A stretch of DNA of 64,000 bases, from the NCBI GenBank assembly GCA_037176885.1, contig JAWWNJ010000030.1:186001-250000 (forward strand), given 5' to 3'. Source of the stretch: Favolaschia claudopus (Eukaryota; Basidiomycota; Agaricomycetes; Agaricales; Mycenaceae). Made by a program: the position numbers and the translations under genes. This document shows positions 54,230 to 64,000 of this stretch, piece by piece (the stretch's first letter is position 1; each line of letters starts with the position of its first letter). Under the pieces are notes generated by a model. It worked only from the letters and a program-made list of their open reading frames with translations, was not told the DNA's origin and did not search any database.

Positions 54230-55343
54230 AATCGGAATCCACCGGTTCTCTAGTCTCTCCTAGACAGACGCTCTATGTATTTGAGCTCGGTCACTGTGGC
54301 CGGCAAACCCCGTGAATTTCACCTAGTTGATTCACCTCATTTTCGGGGGAAATTCATCCGAGAACCAGGTGAGTTTCACTGGGAAGTTGTGAATTTCACC
54401 CAGTTCAATTCACGTAGTTGGACTAAGTGAATGGAACGTTTCATGGGGTTCATTCACTTAGTTTTGGAGTGAATTTCATGTGAAGTTCTCATGAAAAAGG
54501 ATTCACTTGGTTCCTATTCACGTACAATACTCTTATATTTCACTTGTAAAGTCCATGAAAATCAAGTCAAAAGGGGTGAAAATGCTAATTTGCCGCTTGG
54601 GCCAACCAGTCCTCTCTGTTGCCTTCCTTCTACAGATTGTTTCAAGTTGTTGTTGCGCTAATACTCTGACATTCTATTTACTCTACTATTTTGATTCTAA
54701 GTCACAAAGTTCCCTAATTACAGTCGCATTGACTGTCTTTACCTTATGTGGAAATAACCAGTACTGATGACCAGAACCATGTACCTTGCTCCGAGAGTTG
54801 CTCGGGCCACCTTTGACCCCATGAATTTCACGGGGTTGTTGAGTGAATTTCAAGGAATGGTCCCGGAGCTTGGAATGTCATTTTTTGGGGCCAATTTGAG
54901 GGTATATTACTTCACTTGATTCTTGAGGGAATTTCACGGAGTTCGGATACCAGTCCAGTAGCTCGGATTCACACATTTCATTCACGATATGTTCAGGGGA
55001 AATTCACGTACTTGACAGGACCCATACAAGCTACGTGAATCAGGTAAGTGAATGTTCAACTACGTGACAGCTATTTTGGAAACGATAGACAGTTTCGATT
55101 TTTTAGCTGAGTTCGGGCCGAGCCGCCGAGACGAGGTCGTAACTACATAGTGCCAAATTTAGAATAACCTTTTCTGCTAATACCTCCTCGACAACGACCA
55201 TCTAGTACGGTTACAGCGTCACTGGAGACTTACAGTCATGACGAGCAGGCTGACGATCGTGTGGAGCATACGCTGCGCTATATATCCTCGCTCAACGAGT
55301 CCAAGGCGCCCACCTATTCTACTTTTCGACCGGTGTTGACACC

Positions 55344-56803
55344 ATGCAAAACACTATTGCACCATATCTTCTTGGCGTCGGCCCTCCCCCTGCTCTCACC
55401 GGACGACAGCTCGCAGTGGCCCAATTACAGGCCTCCCTCGACAATGGCATGTTTGACCACACCCGCGACTACGAGCAGCCTGGGGGCGACGACGACGATT
55501 CTAGCGATGAAGATCCGTCTTATCATCAATACCGGCTTCCTCCGTTCCCTCCTCACAGTGTCGAAGCCCGCCAATCTCAGTTGCCATCCACTACAGCTCC
55601 CAGTCAAACTGCAGGTGTGTTACAGCTATTTGCGCATTCTGCAGGCTACTAATAAACTTCCAGACCGCACTACCTTCATCACAGTCAAAGTCCCTATTTA
55701 TGGCGAGCCAGGAAATGGAAAGAAGCGCGCCACGGTCACCACAACCCTCGTCCTCCCCTCTGACATTCCTGCCGGCGACTTTCTATCACGCATCACAGCT
55801 CAGATGAATGTCGACCCCACATCTGCGACGTTGGGGTGGAAAGAGTCTCAGGAGCGTCGCAAGGATCCATATCACCGTCTGTCGTCCGAGGACGATGTTC
55901 GCGACGCCTTCCAGCAGCTTCTCAAGCTCCAGAAAAGCACACGTCGTCAGAAAGAGGTGATAATGGAAGTGGTTAACCTGGTAAGTCATCCGTTATCTAT
56001 GGGTTCTTCGGCGTTGAGCACACCGTCTCTTCAGGAGGTGCAGCCTGATGGAAAGACGACAAAACAGGCCGAAAAACCCCCCGAGACCGCTGTTACCGCC
56101 ACCGAGGTACAGCAGATTCAAAACCATCTCAAGTGCGCGGAACATCCTGGCAAAAATCGGTGGTGCTACGTGATGGGCCCGAAATCTAAGTACCCCGGCA
56201 AGCACGTCGAGATTGGAATAGATGTTATTAATTTGTGGGCTCGGTACATGGTGCGTGACGTGGAATTCCTGTTTCTCTTTTACACTGCTGACTTCTGTCT
56301 TCAGCACGATGGCACCGCAGATCTGGAACATCCTCCCAAAGTCCTCAAGCTTGACGAGCTTGCAGAGCGTGGCCGTGCTCGCGAGGAGCGCGCTCGTAAC
56401 CGCGGGCAAAATACCATGCCCCCCATCCACCTCCATCTTGGCAACTCCGAGTCCGGTGATACCATCCTTCGCGATGGCAATGGCGTCAAACGTCGACGTG
56501 AGGACGAGTCATCAGATGAATCTGATGAAGATGAGGACGTCCTCCTTGTCTCCGACGTGCTGCGTGCTCTGGATGAAAAGTACCCAGCTCTCAACTACTT
56601 CCAATCTTGGGGAACAAGGCATTGTCTACGCCAACAGCATCGCCGACTTCGATACCAAGTTCTACAAAACCGACGTTGGGATGGCAGCCGGTGCCGTGGG
56701 TAACTTTGTGCGCAAGGCAAGTAAGATGGTCGCCGCCGCTAAGAAACGCAAGGGGAAGAAGCGGGCGAGGGTTGTGGGGGATGAAAGCGACAAGGAGAAC
56801 TGA
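55344..56803 (+). CDS. Accessory protein of the two-gene mariner-type element
   Basis: Four exons: 55,344-55,614, 55,664-55,980, 56,035-56,250 and 56,305-56,803. All introns are about 49-54 nt with proper GT..AG ends and in-phase joins. The N-terminus has an acidic run (DDDDSSDEDP). The core 'LPSDIPAGDFLSRITAQMNV' then DPYHRLSSEDDVRDAFQQLL looks like a ubiquitin-like or PB1-like fold. A CAEHPGKNRWCYVMG block with Cys and His may bind metal. A basic-acidic linker (KRRREDESSDESDEDED) and a C-terminal helical block (DVLRALDEKYPALNYFQ; GMAAGAVGNFVRKASKM) end in basic KKRKGKKRAR, a likely nuclear signal. A one-base shift near 56,610 separates the last block. Function unknown; possibly a transposition cofactor or repressor. 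Confidence 0.7.
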
Positions 56804-56942
56804 TTTATTTCGCGCTGTGTATGTTATCGCCTCTGCTGAAAATACTGTATCGCTACTAGCTTTCTGTATATTTGTATAGTCATATTGTTTATATAATTTC
56901 TTGGTGTCCTACTTGTGTATTGACAACTACTGATACAACAAC

Positions 56943-58129
56943 CTATACAACGTATTCGCAATCCCTAAACCATCCTTCAATGTTCTCTGGGGTCATTGTC
57001 TCATGAGCCGCTTCCCACAAAGTTGCAATGGGGTCGCAACCATCACGCCCTTCCATCGAGCTGAGAACATCGTCCCGGTTGCGTCGGATCCAGTATTTCA
57101 TGCATGAAAACCCTTCTTCGCATGGATTGAAGTCGGGAGAATATGGTGACAGATAAATCAGTCGGCGCCCGCTGTAAATCAAATTCAGTGAGTTGGCAAT
57201 CAATAGGATATATATATGCTACGCACCGTCCCTCGACCATCTCACGAATCCCATCAAAGTGATGAACACTTGCGTTGTCCATGACGAGAACGGAGTTGTC
57301 CTGCGGAAAGGGATTCATGCGGTCAAGGAGAATATCGAGATAGTTGCAAAACTCTACGGCGGTCCAGGATCGAGTCAACACATCGAAGTGAAGTATGCCA
57401 TCGAGGCAAATTGCCGGAAGAACAGAATAACTATACATATCAGCAGGCACGTAGCGCTGGCAAGAGCAGAAACACATACCGGATGCCTCGGACGAAAAAA
57501 TCATGCCGCCGTGCTCGCATTCCAATGGGCGCCCATGCCATCTGCCGCCGCGTTGTATGTCGATTGCAAGCTGCTTCGTCTAGGAAAACCAGTCTTCGAG
57601 GTGGGTGTTGTCCAACTTCACATTGAAACCCAAGCCGTTTGTTTTCCTCAGCTTCGAGTGCAGTTCGAGATATCTAAGGATATACTCATGTCAGCGGCAC
57701 GAAACTCCCAGCAATTTTACTTACATGAACCCGAACATAACCCATTCGCAAGAGGGCGTCACGGATGGTGGTTTTAGCGACGTCGAGTCCCGTGGCTTCG
57801 TACAAACATTCCTGTAGCTCGAAAAGATAGATGTCGGGGGTTTTCGCAACAAGACCCTCAAGATACTTCTCAAAGGGTCAAATACGAAGGGTATTGAGAA
57901 GATTACAGACCGCGACATCAAAAGATGTAAGAATGCGGGGTCGTCCAAGCTGCAGAGGAATTCGGACGTGGTCCCCAGTGGTCCGCCACGTTCGGATGAT
58001 GCGGTAAATGGTTCGCTCGCTGATGTCGGTAGCTGCAGCAATGTCTGGGACAGACATATGGGCCGACATTGTGGTGATGAGCTGTTTCTACTCCTTAGGT
58101 ATGTGACGGCGGTTTCCTCGTCGTATCAT
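56943..58129 (-). pseudogene. Tc1/mariner-type DDE transposase, four exons, two nonsense codons
   Basis: Exons 58,129-57,725, 57,673-57,480, 57,430-57,227 and 57,171-56,943, with GT..AG introns of 49-55 nt. N-terminal helix-turn-helix: SVPDIAAATDISERTIYRII, then a second half DVAKTTIRDALLRMGYVRVH. Catalytic core: Asp in RRLVFLDEAACNRHTTRR, Asp in NSVLVMDNASVHHF, Glu in SPYSPDFNPCEE, with 34 residues between the last two (DD34E). It would cut and paste the element at the TIRs. TAG at 58,088-58,090 and TGA at 57,878-57,880 interrupt an otherwise clean frame. The last intron sits at the same site in copy 1. Confidence 0.85.
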
Positions 58130-58571
58130 GGTGAGAGTGAGGAGAGTATACTGTATATTGGCGAGGAACGCTCGTCGTCATGATGGAGCTGAGTTGTAGC
58201 TAAAAATAATTATATGACAGGTCTGCCGGGAGTTGCCGAACTCAGCTCGAAAATCGAAAATGTCTATCGTTTCCAAAATAGCTGGAATTCGAATTCCCTT
58301 GAAAATGCAGTGTATCATCAAATTCACACAACGGCTAAGGGAAATTCACGGGGTTTTACGTCCTCAGTGCGGTGCCCTCGCTACATAGAGTCTGTTCCTT
58401 ACCGCGGGGGTCCGATCGTGTAGCCGGAGTATTATCTAATCTCATGTAAGCCGGCAGTTTCCGAATTTCGTTCAATGCTTCCCTCCTCCCAATACAAACA
58501 TGCCTACAAGGTAGAATACTCCAGTGACGATTTAAATAGCGTTTTGAAACACTTCTTGATCAAGATATCTA

Positions 58572-58836
58572 CTGTACTAATTCGACCGGTTGTTCACGTT
58601 ATGCGTGACGCCGGCTCATGAACTGAACAATTCCGAGAGGGTGACGGGTGTCAATGACTTTTTCGGCCCAAAAAGGGGCCCAAAATCGCAAAATTTTCCC
58701 GGCCGGCACTGGCCGAGATGTTCCGACCTTCCATATATGGCAATTTTGCCGTGATTGCCGAGATGTGAACTACTTGTTGGGTGAACAATTGGGGTGAAGG
58801 GTGACACCCGGTGAACGATTGGTCGAATTAGTACAG
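58572..58836. mobile_element. 265-bp TIR element with TA flanks (CTGTACTAATTCGACC family)
   Basis: CTGTACTAATTCGACCGGTT and inverted CTGTACTAATTCGACCAATC, TA at 58,570-58,571 and 58,837-58,838. Non-coding. Related to 46,844-47,078. Confidence 0.75.
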
Positions 58837-58838
58837 TA

Positions 58839-59925
58839 CACTACGATTTGAAGAAAAGCAGATTCTTCACCGTCGGATCCGTTTCGGCCGAATGCCCAAG
58901 GCCGAACACGCGCGTATTGTGCGCAACACCTCGCGACACCCTTTCAAAGATTCTGAGGAGACAGAACCATAGTTTAGTGCGTCTCCCAAAACCTTACAGA
59001 AATCGCGTTTTTGAGTAGAGATCGACGCGACTCGAACTCTGCTTACATAATATTACATAATACTTCAGGTACACGGTCAGACCCCCGCGGTAATACCGGT
59101 TCTCATATTGTGAGGGAAGCGAGATTCGAGTTCCGGCACACAGGGATCAAGAGAGAACTGGTGTATGATAGCAGACACAACTTCATATCAAGCCGGAATT
59201 TTGGCCAAAATTCTTTGAAACTTGAGATTTAGCAGGAACTTGGGGTGGGTTTATAGGCAAAATTCGCATTTCAGAGAAAACGGAGAAACCCTAGTCTAGG
59301 GTTAGAAAAGCGCGAAATTTTTGCGCAAAATTTCAAAAGTGTGTGTACCTAACTTGTGATTTTGGGGGAAAAGACATCAAATTATTGCGTGAAGTTAGCC
59401 AGTAGCTCATTTCTGACCCCAGCAAACATTCATAGCAGAAGTCCCTTGGATTTGGTTGAGATTCGGTGAAGATTCAGTGGTGCGGCAGACATTTGATGCG
59501 CTGATGGCATCGTACAGCCACCGGCTATGTCTCGGCCCGGACCGAAAGCGCGAAATCCGTGGAAGAAGAAATGATTCTGTGGATTTTGAGACTTTTGGCC
59601 CGAGGGATCTCTAGTCTTCCTTCTTATGGTCATTTCTGCACAGTTTCAATGCAACTGGGTAAAAACTGAGGGCACAGTAACAATTTCCAAATTAGGTATC
59701 TGGCTTGTCACGAAGTTCGGTCCGCTATCATACCATAACCCGCTTCTAACGATTTCCCGATTAGGGAACTTTGATGGCCCAAAAATTGTTGTCAAATTAT
59801 ACAAGAGGTGCCTGGAATGAAGTTGGATGCTGAGACTAGGGTTAGCCTTTCTCAATGCGCCTGGATTTTGACTTTTGTGTAGCCATTAGCCATCCAATGG
59901 CTGCATCGCAAACTCGCTAATTCGT
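58839..59925. other. No gene seen
   Basis: Unique-looking sequence with a small inverted AACCCTAG/CTAGGGTT pair near 59,290. No coding signal. Confidence 0.4.
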
Positions 59926-59927
59926 TA

Positions 59928-60128
59928 CAGCTGTTCCGGAATACCTTGACATGTTCACATTTTTTTTTGCACACTTTGCACTTTTGATCGAGGTGATATG
60001 ATGCACCATTTATGGAGATTTGGGCCGAATGCCGCTGTTCCCGACGCTTTCTGCATCATATCAGTCCATCAAATGTGCGAGTTTCGTGCAAAAAAATGTG
60101 AACATGCCAAAGTATTCCGGAACAGCTG
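59928..60128. mobile_element. 201-bp TIR element with TA flanks
   Basis: CAGCTGTTCCGGAATACCTT and inverted CAGCTGTTCCGGAATACTTT, arms of about 45 bp reaching an A/T run. TA at 59,926-59,927 and 60,129-60,130. Non-coding. Confidence 0.85.
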
Positions 60129-60228
60129 TAAAGTATTTTCGCTTACGGTGCCCCACTTTTTTGATGAGGTCCGCATGCTTATACGGTCGGATTTGGTTGT
60201 GTACACAGTGTACGGCGAATTTTTGAAA

Positions 60229-60430
60229 CAAAACACAACAATGCATACATTCTACCCTCTACTACCATGCTCTCCGCGTTGCAACTCCAGCTGGCAGATC
60301 ATGACGTCGAGTGATTGTCGGTGAGCTTCGACGACGAAATCGGTCTTAACGGCGAGTACAGCGCCGAAGAGTCGTTGCAACGCGGAGAGCATGGTAGTAG
60401 AGGTAGAGTGTATACGTTGTTGTGTTTTGT
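60229..60430. repeat. Inverted repeat pair, about 55-bp arms
   Basis: Arms 60,229-60,285 and 60,375-60,430 share CTACTACCATGCTCTCCGCG then TTGCAAC in opposite orientation, plus flanking AACACAACA and ACTCTACC. Near-identity suggests recent origin, perhaps a template switch during reverse transcription of the adjacent Copia piece. Confidence 0.6.
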
Positions 60431-60519
60431 AGGCGTCGAGGACAAGCGGGCAAGGTCATCGTTTTTTTTTTTTTTTTTTTTTTTTCTTTTTTGAATCCTC
60501 GTTATTTGCCCTTCGTCCC

Positions 60520-60670
60520 TGAAGACAAGGGGTGAGCTGGAAACAAGTGTTTGATTCATTCGCTCTGCCACTCCGTTTTGCTCTGGAGTGTAAAGGTGCT
60601 GTTGTTTCATGGATGATGGCTTCTGTTTCCATTTGATGAGACGTGAATTCACTGTGCGAAAGCAGAATTC
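60520..60670 (-). pseudogene. Ty1/Copia integrase scrap
   Basis: Reverse-strand QQHLYTPEQNGVAERMNQTL is the highly conserved Copia integrase catalytic-Glu region (YTPEQNGVAER). Only about 50 residues remain. It is followed by a long A-run on its strand (T-run at about 60,462-60,485). No LTR, RT or gag recognised nearby. Confidence 0.65.
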
Positions 60671-60689
60671 CCAATTAGCGATTTCAGCA

Positions 60690-61388
60690 CGAAAAACGAT
60701 AGTGTGGCAAGAAATATGGTACTACATCGCTTGAAGAAATCTTATCGCGGCTTTTTCCGCCGTGTTTGCCTCAGATTCTATTCAGATGGCTGGAGCCATA
60801 AATCACTCGTTACTGGGCGAAATCGAAATTTAAAAGTTCTGGGTAGGTCCTAGATGTCTCCTCATTCTTTCTATCACCAGAAATCTGTATCAAAGTATGT
60901 GTGATAGGGCAAAAGGTCGAGATTGATGTGAATTTCCTTTTATGGTAGGGACATTTGATTTTGCCGCAACTGTAAGTGTTGTATACAGCAAATATATCAG
61001 TGTACTCGTTGTTTGGTCCACAAGACAGGTTGCTGACATTCAGAAATATCAATTTTGCACAGTGCAGGTACATGGAAATGTGCAAAACAACAGATGTTGA
61101 GTCCGAAAATTTGCCGAAAATAAATAAACTTGATTTAGTAAAGCTAACAAATTAACCGGTGGGAAAAACTGACGTGAAGCTGCCGCATATGGGAGTATTA
61201 CGGCAACCATGAGGGGAGGGGTCTGTGGAAAAAATAAAATAAAATTCGAGGTGATATCCGGATTTCGCGGATCGGAATACCCTTGTGGTTCCAGTTCCAA
61301 TTTAAACTGCATCACAATATGTGTGTAAGGGCAACCTTATATCTCGAGGGTCTAGCGAGGAAGAATCCGAAGTTAATTCAGAAACTAC
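60690..61388. other. No gene seen
   Basis: No domain or clear repeat between the Copia scrap and the next TIR element. Confidence 0.4.
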
Positions 61389-61390
61389 TA

Positions 61391-61926
61391 CAGCCGTTTC
61401 AGAAAAAGAATGCGGGTTTTGATCTTCGTTTTCAATTTTACAGCCTTTCCGGAAAGTAATGAGAATGAAAACTTTTTCTCCGCGCTTCCCGGAAAGGAAA
61501 TCCCCCCTCAACGCTTGTCATGTCCAAATTCGGCTCTCCTTTCGAAAAGCAGGGGATTTCCTTTTTGAGAAGCGCGGAAAAAATTCTGTCATTCTCATTA
61601 CTTTCCGGAAAGGCTGTAATTGACGGTTGTTGACGACTCCGTCAACGGCACTGTGCGGCTCCACAAGTCTCCACAACTGCCGTGAGCTTGTCGATGTAAA
61701 CAACTGGGCTCAAGCACGCATTTGAGCCCTGCTGGAGGTCAGATTGGAGCTCTGATGTATTCACAAAGGTTCAGGGAGCCTCACCAACTCACTCTCTGGC
61801 ACGAGAATGCGCTGAAAGAGACGAAGAGCTTATTCGACAAGGGTGGAGCCGAGGACGCGGGACCAAACACAGGTAAGCAGATTTCGAAAATCAATCAAAA
61901 CCCGCATTCTTTTTTCGAAACGGCTG
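61391..61926. mobile_element. TIR element related to the mariner-type ends, host of a nested element
   Basis: Left CAGCCGTTTCAGAAAAAGAA and right inverted CAGCCGTTTCGAAAAAAGAA, both followed by TGCGGGTTTTGAT. TA precedes the left end but TT follows the right end. It carries the nested 61,441-61,616 element. Confidence 0.65.
61441..61616. mobile_element. 176-bp near-perfect hairpin element, nested
   Basis: CAGCCTTTCCGGAAAGTAAT and its inverted copy, arms of about 68 bp continuing GAGAATGA...CCGCGCTTC. TA at 61,439-61,440 and 61,617-61,618. It lies inside 61,391-61,926 and so is younger. Confidence 0.9.
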
Positions 61927-61977
61927 TTGTTGTTGTTGAGATCAATTAACGTGCTCGAGCCGCTGCAAGCGGCTATA

Positions 61978-62344
61978 CAGCCGTTTTGGAAACAATATAC
62001 GGGTTTTGATCGAGTGGTGCTCATTCGTTTGTGCTTACCTTTGTTTTGCTTCCCGTCACTAGCTCCACTTCAGCCGAATCTGAGTTTTGCTTCCGCCACC
62101 CAGAGAACACCAGGAAAAAAACAGGGGGTTAACAGAACTGAGTCAAGACTCAACTGCTACTTGCCCAGAGCCATGACCTGGGGGCAAGGGCCAAAACAAG
62201 AGACCAGCGGCACTTGATGTGGTACGGCAACGCCCCACAAAGTGGTGCTCCCGGCTTTGCCGATGACAGAATCGTCAACAGACGTAAGCACAAACGAACG
62301 AGCACCACTCAATCAAAACCCGTATATTGTTTCCAAAACGGCTG
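61978..62344. mobile_element. 367-bp TIR element with TA duplication and an empty-site paralogue
   Basis: About 62-bp TIRs: CAGCCGTTTTGGAAACAATA then TACGGGTTTTGAT..AGTGGTGCTC, with about three differences between arms. TA at 61,976-61,977 and 62,345-62,346. The repeat at 20-262 runs straight through the insertion point without it. The end sequence closely resembles that of the two-gene mariner-type element. Confidence 0.9.
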
Positions 62345-62767
62345 TAGTACACGACATGCCGACATCGACTACATTTCCAGTCCGTCCTTTCCTCCCACGT
62401 CACCCTTTTTATACAACCAATCAACTCCCAGTGCCTCGGGCATGAAGTCCCGGTCCGACGGCCTTTGGCCAGTGCTTGCCGAGGTTGCGATCCCCGTAGG
62501 ATGGGCGTCAAAGGATCAAGGCGGCAGCGTACGCCTGATCAGACAAAGTGTGATGGATGATTTGTTGCCGCGCGTCTGTTAAAGTTGAATTTCCCAGCCG
62601 CCGGCCGACCGGGGCTTGAACCGCAAGTGCGCTACTCCTCGGAACCCGTGACCCGAAGTCACGATCAAACGTGTTTGCCGAAGCGGAGGGAACGGAGGTT
62701 GAAAAGTCGCGGAGGTTGAAAAGTCGGAGGGCAGAAGCCGAGAGTGTCTAAAGTGTTTTCTCCCGGG

Positions 62768-62873
62768 TGCGGGGCAGGGAATCGAACCAACGAGGGCCCT
62801 CGCCGTCGTGAGCAAAACTCACACGACTCTCCCCGGAGACGATGGATGCCACTACACCACCGCGCCCCCCCGA
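62768..62873 (-). tRNA. tRNA-like sequence, probably tRNA-derived (SINE-like or pseudo-tRNA)
   Basis: On the reverse strand GGTGGTGTAGTGGCATCC resembles an A box and GGTTCGATTCC is a B box, about 60 nt apart, with a hairpin GTGAG-TTTTG-CTCAC between. Acceptor and T-stems do not pair well, so it is not a working tRNA. The adjoining GAGTGTCTAAA.TGTTTTCTCC tail on the + strand (62,740-62,765) is shared with the flank of the tRNA-like sequence at 35.5 kb, which suggests a common tRNA-derived repeat. Confidence 0.35.
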
Positions 62874-62879
62874 AACGGC

Positions 62880-64000
62880 TGTGAGAATACATCACAGCGC
62901 ACCTAGCGAGGGCTGAGGATTCCCACGCTAGGTGCAGTACAGTGCCGGACACGCAAAGTCGACAATGTTGATTGCCGGCGAACGGGTGGGCATAAATCTG
63001 ACTTCAGATCCGGATTCGCCGACCTCTGAAAAGCTCAGAAAACCACCTCCGAAGTTTTTCTCACGACATTTTGGCTGTGGCCAAATTTTTGAGGTCAAAA
63101 ATCGAAACTGTGTGTACCCCTTTTGAGCTAGAGTAAGGGTGACGGCCTGAACTACAATCTGGGCGGTAATCCGTGCAAATTCTCAGCACCAACCCACGGC
63201 AGCGGCACGGCATGGTGATCGGCAAGCATGTTGACACATGGTCTGTGATAGAATTGATCAACATGATGTACAGCTGTTTTATGGGGAAGGTTTTATGGGG
63301 AAGCTTGCTTCCCTATTCATCGGTATAGGGCTCCAGAATGCAGATGCTTACAAATCTCCGTCCAGGTGGTTTGTAAGCATTTCCTGGAGTTCTGACTCCG
63401 TGGCCTCGGACTTCGGAAACGGCCGACGGTCATGCAACTGTCAGTGTCACGTGACCTCGGCATTCGCGCCGAAACAAAATTGCCTCTTTGACTCCTCTTT
63501 GCTTGCTCTTTGCCGCTTCAACCTTGCTTCAACCTGGATGTATGGACATGCCCTACCTATAGTATGTGTAGTTGCTCAATGGATGTGCTCTCTCTTTCCT
63601 TTCCCTCCTCCATGACATGTATTTTGGTATTTCTTACACTTCTAGCCATTTGCTGCTTGCAGCTTATTTTTTTTCTTGGTTAGCATTAGCACTCAAGATA
63701 AACTTCATCCTCCACATTATCTTATGTTACTGCATGTATGAGCCAAATCAACCAGCCAATGCTTTCTCTCAAGCAAAATAAAATTAAATAGGTCTATGTC
63801 TCCAAATCCTCCACAGCGCATATGAAATGCAGCTCAGGAGCAAGAGCATGTCAATCGCATTCTGGATAGCCCTGTACACCGGAGATCTCCTTTACACTGA
63901 ATTTTGTTCAGGTTAACTGGAATGGCCAGCAACTTCAACTTACACCTCGCACCGCTTGCCGAATTGCTGAGATGCAGAACACTGGGAATGCTGGTACTTT
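62880..64000. other. No gene seen; dispersed repeat at 63,283-63,340
   Basis: 63,283-63,340 is an inverted match to 44,751-44,802 (GGAGCCCTATACCGATGAAT). Short frames only. Confidence 0.4.

Larger units (their letters stand above)
55068..58284. mobile_element. Two-gene Tc1/mariner-type element (best copy, 3.2 kb)
   Basis: TIRs of about 48 bp: CAGCTATTTTGGAAACGATA at 55,068 and the inverted form ending at 58,284, continuing GACA.TTTCGATTTT..AGCTGAGTTCGG. The bases outside are GA on both sides, not the usual TA. Inside are the accessory gene (+, 55,344-56,803) and the transposase (-, 56,943-58,129), convergent and only 139 bp apart. Copy 1 (24.9-26.3 kb) keeps the same pair and orientation. 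The transposase has two nonsense codons and the accessory gene one shift. Confidence 0.8.
54292..58369. mobile_element. CACTG-ended TIR element, split by the two-gene mariner-type element
   Basis: Left end CACTGTGGCCGGCAAACCCC (54,292) and right end inverted CACTGAGGACGTAAAACCCC (58,369), with 4-bp duplications CGGT at 54,288-54,291 and 58,370-58,373. The element's own sequence (54,292-55,067 and 58,285-58,369) is full of GTGAATTTCAC motifs, as in 33,636-34,395. The mariner-type element occupies the middle. Confidence 0.7.

Noticed and set aside
59285..59310. Telomere-like AACCCTAG...CTAGGGTTAG
   Set aside because: A single small inverted pair, not a tandem TTAGGG array; similar single motifs occur elsewhere by chance.

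Overview
This window looks like a repeat-dense accessory region of a filamentous basidiomycete, most likely an agaricomycete. The evidence is the very short introns (about 47-57 nt, GT..AG, with CTRAY-like branch sites just upstream of the acceptor) and the gene types: a C2-NACHT-WD40 NLR-like gene, F-box proteins and an Rna14/CstF77 homologue. The mobile elements fit too: a Helitron, an Ngaro/DIRS-like element with split direct repeats, non-LTR retrotransposon pieces, a Tc1/mariner-type element, hAT remnants and many small terminal-inverted-repeat (TIR) elements. I see no bacterial operons, rRNA or CRISPR. Nearly every host gene is fragmentary or interrupted, so most of this DNA is decaying transposon and pseudogene sequence.

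Layout. 0.5-1.2 kb: C2-containing N-terminal part of an NLR-like gene. 1.4-2.7 kb: F-box-like gene (-). 3-10.6 kb: Helitron (-) with Rep and Pif1 parts plus a ubiquitin-hydrolase-like C-terminus. 11.2-13.0 kb: RING fragment and a three-exon gene of unknown function. 14.3-16.6 kb: NACHT plus one WD40 repeat, which appears to be the other half of the 0.5-1.2 kb gene. 17.2-18.6 kb: inverted-repeat element. 19.2-20.3 kb: F-box gene. 21-22.9 kb: decayed non-LTR reverse transcriptase. 24.9-26.3 kb: decayed copy of a two-gene Tc1/mariner-type element, broken by an Ngaro-like element (26.4-29.5 kb) that keeps the A1-B1-A2-B2 repeat layout but has no tyrosine recombinase. 31-37 kb: TIR elements, one of them splitting a tRNA-like sequence. 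38-39.3 kb: an open reading frame stopped by a 166-bp TIR element. 41.5 kb: hAT transposase C-terminus. 42.9-44.3 kb: F-box gene. 45.2-48.3 kb: long-TIR element carrying a helicase remnant with nested insertions. 49.7-50.8 kb: non-LTR RNase H. 50.9-54.2 kb: Rna14 gene interrupted by a 1.2-kb element flanked by 8-bp direct repeats. 54.3-58.4 kb: a CACTG-ended element with 4-bp target duplication, holding a better copy of the two-gene Tc1/mariner-type element. 58.5-63 kb: nested small TIR elements, a Copia integrase scrap and a second tRNA-like sequence.

The best candidate for something undescribed is the two-gene Tc1/mariner-type element. A DD34E transposase and a four-exon accessory protein lie convergently between shared 48-bp TIRs, and the same pairing recurs in the 25-26 kb copy. 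The TIRs of several small elements in the window resemble its ends, so it may be their mobilising partner.
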